Part shown: positions 28,049 to 35,114 of the stretch, one piece after another
Layout: every line of letters begins with the position of its first letter
Numbering within the stretch: the first letter of the stretch is position 1
Assembly: GCA_040882265.1 (NCBI GenBank)
Contig: JBBEBO010000006.1
Span: 1 to 48,116, forward strand
Direction of reading: 5' to 3'
Length of the DNA: 48,116 nucleotides
Source of the DNA: Brumimicrobium sp040882265
GTDB lineage: Bacteria > Bacteroidota > Bacteroidia > Flavobacteriales_D > Crocinitomicaceae
Notes under the pieces: model-generated
The model's database searches: none
What the model was told of the DNA's origin: nothing
Seen by the model: the letters and a program-made list of their open reading frames with translations, nothing else
Made by a program: the position numbers and the translations under genes

Positions 28049-29452
28049 TTAAAGCATTGGACCAATAAAACTGGTTTGCTTAGTCAGCATTTTTTCTCCA
28101 TTTCCAATCACATTGATGAAAACTCTGTTTTTTCCTTTACCTATTTCATCTCTAGGTAATTTAATGATAAACCTTTCTTTTAATTGTTCTTCAGGACCTA
28201 AAGTCAACGCTTTTTTAGCCAGGTCTATTTCTCCATTGGAATCCTTAAGTTCAAGGGTTATTTTATATTCATTTTTTGATTTATTTGTCAAATTTATTTC
28301 ATAGATGTTGCTTAGCTTACCATCGTCAAGTACTTGATATGTTGAGCCTCTTTGTTTTAATATTGTAGCATCGAAATTTGTTCTAGAACCTATCAAATAC
28401 CCCCAAATACCCAGTAACAATATTAATAATACTGTATAAGCTTTCATGCGAGGAGTCCAGCGAAATTTCTTCCCTCCTTCAATATTATTTTCAGAAGCGT
28501 ATCGGACTAGCCCTTTGGGTTTACCGATGGAATCCATGATGTGATCGCAAGCATCGATACAAGCTGTGCAGTTCACACATTCTAATTGTGTTCCATTTCT
28601 GATGTCAATTCCTGTAGGACAAACATTAACACATTGATAACAATCGATACAGTCTCCTTTTCCTAATTCATCACGATCTTCATTCTTTTTAAATTTAGCT
28701 CTTTTTTCTCCTCTTTTATGATCGTATGCAACAACAATGGAGTCCTTATCGAGTAAAACTCCTTGTAATCTACCGTAGGGACAAATTGTAGTACATACTT
28801 GCTCCCGTAAAAAAGCAAATACACCGTAGAATAAAAATGTAAACACAATCATTGAAATAAAACCAATCAAGTGTTCGCTGGGGTAGGATGTTTGAATCTC
28901 CCAAAGTTCTTTAGACCCTATGATATAAGCGAGAAATGTATTGGCAATCAAAAATGAAATCAAAAAGAAAATGATGTGTTTGGATGTTTTTTTTAGAATT
29001 TTTTCTCTGTTCCAAGGCTGTTTGTTTAAACGTTTTTGATGCGTCCAATCACCTTCGATCCAGTACTCTATTTTTCGAAAAACCATTTCCATAAAAATAG
29101 TCTGAGGACAGATCCAACCACAAAATATCCTACCAAAAACAACGGTGAAAAGTATTACAAATACGATTGCAATAATCATAGTAAAGGCAAAAATATATAA
29201 GTCCTGAGGCCAAAATACTTGACCGAATAAGACGAATTTTCGCTCAATGATATTAAAGAGAATTAACGGTTCTCCATTGATGTAAATATGTGGAGCTCCA
29301 AAAAGAAAAGCAAGGAGTATAATCGAAAGAATGAGTCTTCGGTTATGAAAAAAACCCTTAGGCATTTTAGGATAAACCCAAATGCGCTTCCCCTTCTCAT
29401 CTACAGTAGAGATATGATCTCTAAATGTTTCCTCTTCGTCTAGACCTTCCAT
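28049..29452 (-). CDS. ccoG: Cytochrome c oxidase accessory protein CcoG (RdxA/FixG family)
   Basis: A 467-residue membrane protein with several helices in the first two thirds. It carries two ferredoxin-type clusters, CIDCYQCVNVCP and CVNCTACIDACD, and the FGRIFCGWICPQTIF segment of the family. The C-terminal ~110 residues form an Ig-like periplasmic domain (FixG C). The family reduces Cu(II) in some bacteria for cbb3 assembly. The start ATG at 29452 fits. It follows ccoP by 23 bases in the cco operon. Confidence 0.95.
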   Translation of the reverse strand: MEGLDEEETFRDHISTVDEKGKRIWVYPKMPKGFFHNRRLILSIILLAFLFGAPHIYINGEPLILFNIIERKFVLFGQVFWPQDLYIFAFTMIIAIVFVILFTVVFGRIFCGWICPQTIFMEMVFRKIEYWIEGDWTHQKRLNKQPWNREKILKKTSKHIIFFLISFLIANTFLAYIIGSKELWEIQTSYPSEHLIGFISMIVFTFLFYGVFAFLREQVCTTICPYGRLQGVLLDKDSIVVAYDHKRGEKRAKFKKNEDRDELGKGDCIDCYQCVNVCPTGIDIRNGTQLECVNCTACIDACDHIMDSIGKPKGLVRYASENNIEGGKKFRWTPRMKAYTVLLILLLGIWGYLIGSRTNFDATILKQRGSTYQVLDDGKLSNIYEINLTNKSKNEYKITLELKDSNGEIDLAKKALTLGPEEQLKERFIIKLPRDEIGKGKNRVFINVIGNGEKMLTKQTSFIGPML

Positions 29453-29475
29453 TAATTATTGATATTTAAGAAAGA

Positions 29476-31023
29476 TTATTCTACAACTTCCTCAAGTAGT
29501 TCATCATCTTTCATTTCTTCACGCTTTACGTCTTCTAAATTCTCATCAGTTTCACTTTCGTCCTTACCTTCAGGTACATATAGATCACCTTCTGGTTCTT
29601 TTCCACCATCTGCTTCAGAAACTTTTTCTAAGGTCATTACATAAGAGGAAATTTGTTGAATTTGAATTGGATTGAATTTAGACTGATGTTCAGGCATTCC
29701 GTTAGGTGCACCTTTTTTAATGACTCTAAAAATATCTTTAACATCACCACCATAAATCCAATATTCATCAGTTAGGTTTGGTCCAACTTCACCACCCCCA
29801 TTTTCTGTGTGACAAACAGCACAATTGTTTATAAATAAAGCCTTGCCAGAACGAAGGTCAGCTCTATCGGTCATCAAAGTTGCGTTTGTTTCATCGACAT
29901 CCATTGCTTGAGCTTTTAGATATTCTTTAACTTTAGCATTTTCACGCTCCATAACTTTAGCGTATTCAACCTCTTGAAGATCTCCTGTTCCTAAAACGTG
30001 ATAGTGGAACATATAGACAACTGCAAAAACGATAGATATAAAGAAACCAGCTAGCCACCATGGAGGCATTGGGTTGTCTAACTCTCGAATACCATCATAA
30101 TCGTGACCCAAGTCAATTTTGTGCTCTTCTTCAACTGGAGTAGCACCTGTTAGGACTCTTGTAAAGTCTTTTCTGCGTTTTTCTCTATTTTTTAAAGCTT
30201 CTTTTGCTGCTTTCTCTGGATTTATTGCTTTTGGTTTGATTAATCGTAGGATGCTATAGAACATTCTTACCATATGTAATAAGAACCCTAAAAGAATTAA
30301 AGCTATCACAAGCAATACATACAATTCACTATTTTCAACATATAACCAAAGGTTAGTCTTTTCTGCTTGTTGTGGAACCTCAGTGGATAAAGCATTTACT
30401 TGAGTTGAAAAACCAGCAAAAATAAAAATCAATAAAGTAGTTAGCTTTCCAGCGTTTCCATTTCTACTTTTATGTTGCTCAGCCATTTTTCTTTTAAATA
30501 AATCAGACTGAATAACAGCACTAGTACTTTTTGAAACGATCAATATGGCAAGGAGTAAAAATCCTATTACACATAGTAGAACATAGAACAGTGTTAAGTT
30601 TTTTCTGTAATCAGGAACATAAGTAACTTCTCCTTCAGAGTAATCACCAGCGACTTCATCCATTGGTGATGGAGGTGCCCAGCTATCAGCATATTCAATA
30701 ATTGCTTTTGCTTCATCGATTGTAACATTCTGAATTGGCATTATTGTTTGACTGTAGTCCTTAACAGCTTTTGCTCGTTCACTTTTTCCTTCTGCAATTA
30801 CTTTAGGAGAGTTAACTACCCACTCGTAAAGATACTCCTCTTCACCTTCCCACCTTGATAAAACACCTTCTAGGTTAGGTCCAGTTCCATCCTTGCCCAT
30901 GATGTGACAAGTATTGCATTTTGCATTGAATAATGCCTCTCCATCTTGAGCTTTTAAGCTACTATTGTTAGCAATTAATAGTACACTCAAGAAAAGTAAT
31001 ATGTGTTTAATTCGCTTTTCCAT
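29476..31023 (-). CDS. ccoP: cbb3 oxidase cytochrome c subunit CcoP (with extra N-terminal cytochrome c)
   Basis: 515 residues, well above the ~300 usual for CcoP. Order: signal peptide (1-25); cytochrome c domain with CNTCH (36-40) and Met in TIMPIQNV; membrane helix; a positively charged cytoplasmic loop; a hydrophobic segment KLTTLLIFIFAGFSTQVNAL that reads like a second signal peptide; another helix (ELYVLLVIALILLGFLL); CcoP N-terminal motif (DGIRELDNPMPPWW) with a helix; a second cytochrome c domain with CAVCH (401-405) and GMPEH; an acidic tail rich in Glu/Asp. It hands electrons to the CcoNO core. The internal signal-like segment and extra domain suggest fusion of an exported cytochrome with CcoP. 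Topology by positive charges is still consistent (loops inside, hemes outside). Confidence 0.92.
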   Translation of the reverse strand: MEKRIKHILLFLSVLLIANNSSLKAQDGEALFNAKCNTCHIMGKDGTGPNLEGVLSRWEGEEEYLYEWVVNSPKVIAEGKSERAKAVKDYSQTIMPIQNVTIDEAKAIIEYADSWAPPSPMDEVAGDYSEGEVTYVPDYRKNLTLFYVLLCVIGFLLLAILIVSKSTSAVIQSDLFKRKMAEQHKSRNGNAGKLTTLLIFIFAGFSTQVNALSTEVPQQAEKTNLWLYVENSELYVLLVIALILLGFLLHMVRMFYSILRLIKPKAINPEKAAKEALKNREKRRKDFTRVLTGATPVEEEHKIDLGHDYDGIRELDNPMPPWWLAGFFISIVFAVVYMFHYHVLGTGDLQEVEYAKVMERENAKVKEYLKAQAMDVDETNATLMTDRADLRSGKALFINNCAVCHTENGGGEVGPNLTDEYWIYGGDVKDIFRVIKKGAPNGMPEHQSKFNPIQIQQISSYVMTLEKVSEADGGKEPEGDLYVPEGKDESETDENLEDVKREEMKDDELLEEVVE

Positions 31024-31031
31024 GATTTCAA

Positions 31032-31229
31032 TTATTCACTTTTATTATCTAAATAATCATCCTCCTCTTCAAGTGGAATGTTACTAAATTTGTTTACTTC
31101 AGATTTTGAAATTCTCATTGTTCTCCAGATTACAACTGTAAAGAATAGAACAAAAATGAGAAGGGAAATAATAGGATATATCTCAATACCAGCTATTTCA
31201 GACATATTGTGTTTAATGTATCGTAACAT
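31032..31229 (-). CDS. ccoQ: cbb3 oxidase small subunit CcoQ/FixQ
   Basis: 65 residues with one membrane helix (IYPIISLLIFVLFFTVVIW) and a charged C-terminal part (PLEEEDDYLDNKSE), the FixQ pattern of the phylum. The ATG at 31229 is preferred over an internal ATG at 31205, because flavobacterial CcoQ starts with a similar short charged leader (MLRYIKHNM). It lies 11 bases after ccoNO and 8 before ccoP. Confidence 0.88.
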   Translation of the reverse strand: MLRYIKHNMSEIAGIEIYPIISLLIFVLFFTVVIWRTMRISKSEVNKFSNIPLEEEDDYLDNKSE

Positions 31230-31240
31230 ATCAGTTCTTT

Positions 31241-33430
31241 TTAGTCGGTTATTATTTGCGAAGAGTCTAAATCTTTAGCAGTTTCATCAATTGCTTTTAT
31301 ATCAGTGCCCAGTCGCTGTAAGTATGCAATTAAAGCGACGATTTCTTTGTTTGCTACAGTTTCAGCTGATATTTGACTGTCCTTACTTGCTAAGTCTCTC
31401 ACAATTCTATCAGCTATCTCTTTAGATTGTTCGTTTAAGTCGTTGAGCGCTTGTTTTTCATACCCTTCTTCATAAGGAACCCCAAGTTTTCTCATAACAG
31501 CTATTTTGGCTTCTAAATCACTGACATCTAATTCATCATCAGCTAACCATGGATAGGCTGGCATTACAGTTCCAGGCGACCACTCTTTAGGTACAATCAT
31601 GTGACCGTAGTGCCAAGAATCACTTCTCAATCCACCCTCACGGGCTAAATCTGGTCCTGTTCTTTTTGATCCCCATAAGAATGGATGATCGTATACAAAC
31701 TCTCCCGCTTTTGAATACTCGCCGTAACGTTCCGTTTCAAATCGCAATGGTCTGACCATTTGAGAGTGACAGTTGTTACAACCCTCACGTATATAAATAT
31801 CTCTACCTTCTAGTTCTAGAGGAGTCAATGGTTTAACTGATGCAATCGTTTTTATATTTGATTTGACTGCAATTGTTGGAATAATTTCTATCGCTCCACC
31901 AATTAAAATGACAATCAAACTGAAAACGAGTAAGCGAATTGGTTTACGTTCAATTGGACGGTGCCAAAATTCACCTTTTGTGTCAATTTTCTTGTCTCTA
32001 TTCGATGTAACTTCTACCGTCTCATCATTAGAGAAAGTCCCCATTCGTGCTGTCTTGAATAAGTTGTAACCCATCAATACCGCACCAATAATGTAAATTA
32101 GACCACCAAAAGCACGCATTGTATAAAATGGCTTTATCGCATCTACTGTTTTAAGGAAATCTCCGTTTGCAAGTGTTCCATCTGGATTAAACTCTTGCCA
32201 CATCAATCCTTGGCTAAATCCTGCCCAGTACATTGGAATTGCCCAAAGTAGAATTCCTAAGGTTGCAATCCAGAAGTGCATGTTTGCCAATTTCTTTGAG
32301 TACAGTTCACGTTTAAATAATCTTGGGAATAAAAAGTAAAGCATACCAAATGTCAACATTCCGTTCCAACCTAATCCACCAACGTGAACGTGTGCAATTG
32401 TCCAGTCCGTAAAGTGAGATAAGGAGTTTACATTCTTAAGTGAAAGCAATGGTCCTTCAAACGTTGCCATACCATAAGCCGTTAAAGCAACAACCATGAA
32501 TTTCAATACAACACTGTCTCGGACTTTATCCCAAGCTCCTCTTAAAGTAAGAAGTCCATTTAGCATACCACCCCAAGATGGAGCGATTAACATAATTGAG
32601 AAAACAACACCTAAAGATTGCGCCCAGTCGGGTAAACTTGTGTACAATAAGTGGTGAGGACCAGCCCAGATATAAATGAATATCAATGCCCAGAAGTGAA
32701 TGATTGATAACTTATAAGAATAGATGGGTCGATTTGCCGCTTTCGGAACAAAGTAATACATTAATCCTAAAAATGGTGTCGTTAAGAAAAATGCAACCGC
32801 GTTATGACCATACCACCATTGAACTAATGCATCTTGAACCCCTGCGTACCATGAGTAACTCTTCATAAATGAAACAGGAAGTTCAAATGAATTAAAAACG
32901 TGAAGTACAGCAACTGTAATAAATGTTGCCATGTAGAACCAAATCGCAGTATAAATATGTTTTACACGACGATTAAGGATAGTTGCCATCATATTCCAAC
33001 CAAAAACAACCCACAAAAGTGTGATTGCAATATCAATAGGCCATTCTAACTCAGCATATTCTTTACTTGTTGTGTAACCCATAGGAAGGGTGATAACAGC
33101 AGAAAGAATAATGAGCTGCCATCCCCAGAAATTAATGTAACTTAATTTATCACTCCACATTCTGGTTTTGAGTAGCCTTTGCATGGAATAGTATACCCCA
33201 GTAAAAATGGCGTTCCCAACAAATGCAAAAATCACAGCATTCGTGTGAAGCGGACGAATTCTACCAAACGAAAGGTATTTAAAACCTAAATAATCGTTGA
33301 AGAAATCAGGGAAAGCCAATTGCAGAGCGACGATAAGCCCAACTAGCATTCCTGTTAATCCCCATATAATCGTAGCGTATGCAAAGTACTTTACGATCTT
33401 ATTGTCATATTTAACAAGTGTTGTTTCCAT
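31241..33430 (-). CDS. ccoNO: Fused cbb3 cytochrome c oxidase subunits CcoN and CcoO
   Basis: 729 residues. The first ~490 are the heme-copper oxidase core CcoN, with many membrane helices and typical segments (HTNAVIFAFVGNAIF, QWWYGHNAVAFFLTTPFLG, PHHLLYTSLPDWAQ, DWTIAHVHVGGLGWNGM). The rest is CcoO with a membrane anchor (LLVFSLIVILIGGAIEIIP) and a heme c site CNNCH at 551-555 (EGCNNCHSQMVRP). N and O are fused, as is usual in Bacteroidetes. The enzyme reduces oxygen to water with high affinity and pumps protons. The ATG overlaps the ccoS stop by one base (TAATG). Confidence 0.97.
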   Translation of the reverse strand: METTLVKYDNKIVKYFAYATIIWGLTGMLVGLIVALQLAFPDFFNDYLGFKYLSFGRIRPLHTNAVIFAFVGNAIFTGVYYSMQRLLKTRMWSDKLSYINFWGWQLIILSAVITLPMGYTTSKEYAELEWPIDIAITLLWVVFGWNMMATILNRRVKHIYTAIWFYMATFITVAVLHVFNSFELPVSFMKSYSWYAGVQDALVQWWYGHNAVAFFLTTPFLGLMYYFVPKAANRPIYSYKLSIIHFWALIFIYIWAGPHHLLYTSLPDWAQSLGVVFSIMLIAPSWGGMLNGLLTLRGAWDKVRDSVVLKFMVVALTAYGMATFEGPLLSLKNVNSLSHFTDWTIAHVHVGGLGWNGMLTFGMLYFLFPRLFKRELYSKKLANMHFWIATLGILLWAIPMYWAGFSQGLMWQEFNPDGTLANGDFLKTVDAIKPFYTMRAFGGLIYIIGAVLMGYNLFKTARMGTFSNDETVEVTSNRDKKIDTKGEFWHRPIERKPIRLLVFSLIVILIGGAIEIIPTIAVKSNIKTIASVKPLTPLELEGRDIYIREGCNNCHSQMVRPLRFETERYGEYSKAGEFVYDHPFLWGSKRTGPDLAREGGLRSDSWHYGHMIVPKEWSPGTVMPAYPWLADDELDVSDLEAKIAVMRKLGVPYEEGYEKQALNDLNEQSKEIADRIVRDLASKDSQISAETVANKEIVALIAYLQRLGTDIKAIDETAKDLDSSQIITD

Positions 33431-33597
33431 TATTTTGTTTTTGATTTTTCACTTACTTCTTCATCATCGTATAAAATGCGTATCCCTGGGGTGACGTCAT
33501 CATCATATTGACCCGTTTTATTCGCCCACATAAAAGAGAGCAAAAAGAAGATTGCCAAAAGCAAACTCACGATTAACATTATGTATATAATTCCCAT
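33430..33597 (-). CDS. ccoS: cbb3 oxidase assembly protein CcoS
   Basis: 55 residues from the ATG at 33597: MGIIYIMLIVSLLLAIFF followed by LSFMWANKTGQYDDDVTPG, the CcoS pattern (one membrane helix, then W..K.GQ.DD...P). An in-frame start at 33645 would lie over the Crp/Fnr-like site and adds non-conserved residues. CcoS helps insert heme b and copper in the oxidase. It is first in the operon; the copper ATPase gene ccoI usually found before it is not here. Confidence 0.88.
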   Translation of the reverse strand: MGIIYIMLIVSLLLAIFFLLSFMWANKTGQYDDDVTPGIRILYDDEEVSEKSKTK

Positions 33598-33601
33598 GGT
33601 G

Positions 33602-33645
33602 CAAAGGAAGTGACTAGGTTGATTTATTAATATGACTCTTGTCAA
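33602..33645 (-). promoter_or_regulatory. Promoter region of cco operon: TTCCTTTG box and Crp/Fnr-like site
   Basis: On the minus strand, TTCCTTTG (33609-33602) is one base off TAnnTTTG and ends 4 bases before the ccoS ATG. The inverted repeat TTGAC-AAGA-GTCAT (33645-33632) resembles an FNR site (TTGAT-N4-ATCAA). Its centre is 41.5 bases from the first base of ccoS, the classic class II activator position if transcription starts at or next to the ATG. Confidence 0.45.
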
Positions 33646-33806
33646 AACGAAATATGACTAATATCAGTTTTGTTGGTTTAAATATCAATCTATGGGCAAT
33701 AGGTTGGTTTATAAATCACTATTGTCCGATATAAATTAAGACCTCTCATTTCATTACCAATGACGTATTTTTACTATGTGCTGATAATCTTTTATTAAAG
33801 CGCAAG

Positions 33807-33990
33807 GAGTTTAGTTCTGCGACACCCTAAAGAGATTCCTCACTAGCGTTCGGAATGACGTTATTTTTATAGTTTTTCGAGCAAAAGTGTGGGCAAGGAG
33901 TTGCCCACACTTTTGCTCGCTTTACCCCACATTTACAGCGTCATTCCGAACGCTAGTGAGGAATCTTACTATCTCAGTTTGACATGAATT
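33807..33990. repeat. Intergenic palindromic repeat element, long form
   Basis: A 28-bp perfect inverted repeat (33833-33860 with 33939-33966) encloses a second 19-bp perfect one (CGAGCAAAAGTGTGGGCAA at 33878-33896 with 33901-33919, loop GGAG). The flanks are shared with the copy at 42738-42812: 33807-33856 matches its left part, 33960-33990 its right part (26 of 31 identical). The 108 bases between the GGAAT at 33852 and that at 33960 are absent from the other copy. It sits in the 570-bp space between ccoS and the toxin-antitoxin pair, with no gene inside. Probably a non-autonomous mobile or REP-type element, perhaps also ending transcription. Confidence 0.8.
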
Positions 33991-34135
33991 AAAATATTAA
34001 GTTAGTTCGCTCTAATTCACAACCCGGCGTCACCTCGAGTATTGTGACAGTCGTTTTTTATATAGTATACTATTGTAAATAAGTTTTTTATGTGTTTGAT
34101 TAGGAAAAAATACTTTTATATTAAGGAAAAATTGT

Positions 34136-34143
34136 TATATTTG
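34136..34143 (+). promoter_or_regulatory. Bacteroidetes -7 box (TATATTTG) for the Xre/RES operon
   Basis: TATATTTG lies 26 bases before the antitoxin ATG at 34170; the in-frame GTG at 34143 would overlap the box, which argues for the ATG. A 12-bp palindrome ATAGTATACTAT at 34062-34073 lies further upstream and could serve autoregulation, but it is distant. Confidence 0.5.
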
Positions 34144-34169
34144 TGGGTAAGATTAAAAATGCAGATAAG

Positions 34170-34607
34170 ATGACAAAGACAAGTGCCACCAAAGAGTATA
34201 CCCAAATGGCTAGAGATTTACCTTCAGTGAATGAGCCTAGTAGCATTTATTCATATATGTCTAACTCAGATAAAAGCATAAATTATATGAAGATTTTTGA
34301 TGAATTAATTGGCTTAAAAGATGCGATAATTGCCAAGTGGTTAAATATTACAACGCGCACTTATAGAAATTATAAAGTTCAGAGCTCAGCTTTAAAAGAC
34401 AACACAAAGGAACAGGTTATATCTATATTATCCTTATACAAACATGGAATTGATGTTTTTGGATCTAAGATTTTGTTTGAAAAATGGTTATCTACTCCAA
34501 ATATGCTTTTAGATAATAAAGCTCCCATGGATTTTCTTGTTACAATTTCAGGAATAAGACTGATTGATAATCGTTTGACAGGAATGGAGTTTGGAGAAAA
34601 TGTATAA
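34170..34607 (+). CDS. Xre/MbcA/ParS-type antitoxin (DUF2384)
   Basis: 145 residues from the ATG at 34170. The middle has a helix-turn-helix (LKDAIIAKWLNITTRTYRNY) and the C-terminal part is the toxin-binding DUF2384 domain (LFEKWLSTPNMLLDNKAPMDFL ends in GMEFG; only short parts are typical). The gene overlaps the RES toxin gene by 8 bases, the standard antitoxin-first arrangement. It should bind and block the toxin and repress its own promoter. The pair sits between the cco operon and priA, next to a palindromic repeat element, which suggests acquisition. Confidence 0.88.
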   Translation: MTKTSATKEYTQMARDLPSVNEPSSIYSYMSNSDKSINYMKIFDELIGLKDAIIAKWLNITTRTYRNYKVQSSALKDNTKEQVISILSLYKHGIDVFGSKILFEKWLSTPNMLLDNKAPMDFLVTISGIRLIDNRLTGMEFGENV

Positions 34608-35064
34608 TATTAAGGCTTATACCATTAGAAGAACTAAATACGCCTCTCAACTAACAGCTTCTGGAGTAGCTAATAGATGGAATAAAAGTAATCAATATGT
34701 CATTTATGCTGGAAGTTCAATTGCTCTTTCTACACTTGATTTTCTAGTGCATAGAGCAAATGTATACATAGAAAATTCGTACCAAATTCTTTCACTTTCT
34801 ATTGCTGTTAATGATGATGAAGAACATCTAATTGAACGTGAAGACTTACCCAAAAATTGGCGTTCTATTCATGCTTATTCTAAATTGCAAGAAATGGGTT
34901 CAAACTGGTATACAGAAAATAAGTCACTTATAATGAAAGTGCCATCTGCTGTTGTTACTCAAGAATACAATTTTCTAATAAATACTTCAAATTCAGCATT
35001 TACATCAAGTGTGAAAATTATTGACCGAGAGGAGTTTGTTTGGGATAGTCGTTTGTTTAAATAA
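34600..35064 (+). CDS. RES-domain toxin (NAD+ phosphorylase family)
   Basis: 154 residues from the ATG at 34600; a TTG at 34591 is also in frame but GGAG before the ATG fits as binding site. It has the RES core: R26 in NRWNK, Y36 in YVIYAG, and S116 in VPSAVV, with NFLIN following. Known RES toxins degrade NAD+ using conserved Arg, Tyr, Glu and Ser. The spacing R-10-Y-11-(E) holds here, but the position of the Glu is D47 (TLDFLVH). This may lower activity or mark a variant. It overlaps its antitoxin gene by 8 bases. Confidence 0.85.
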   Translation: MYNIKAYTIRRTKYASQLTASGVANRWNKSNQYVIYAGSSIALSTLDFLVHRANVYIENSYQILSLSIAVNDDEEHLIEREDLPKNWRSIHAYSKLQEMGSNWYTENKSLIMKVPSAVVTQEYNFLINTSNSAFTSSVKIIDREEFVWDSRLFK

Positions 35065-35102
35065 AAAAACAACTTTTATATTCAATATTAATTACGCATA
35101 GT

Positions 35103-35110
35103 TACCTTTG
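35103..35110 (+). promoter_or_regulatory. Bacteroidetes -7 box (TACCTTTG) for priA
   Basis: TACCTTTG matches TAnnTTTG and ends 4 bases before the GTG start of priA at 35115, suggesting a leaderless mRNA. No good TTG at 19 bases upstream. Confidence 0.45.
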
Positions 35111-35114
35111 AAAT

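Noticed and set aside
29459..29644. Ser-rich ORF opposite the end of ccoP
   Set aside because: It is the antisense of the acidic Glu/Asp tail of CcoP, which gives Ser/Phe codons in reverse.
33430..33645. 71-residue CcoS with start at 33645
   Set aside because: The extra 16 residues are not like CcoS and would cover the promoter and the Fnr-like site; the ATG at 33597 fits the family.
33833..33966. Ordinary intrinsic terminator for the toxin-antitoxin region
   Set aside because: Too long, nested, without T-run, and no gene ends next to it; a repeat element explains it better.
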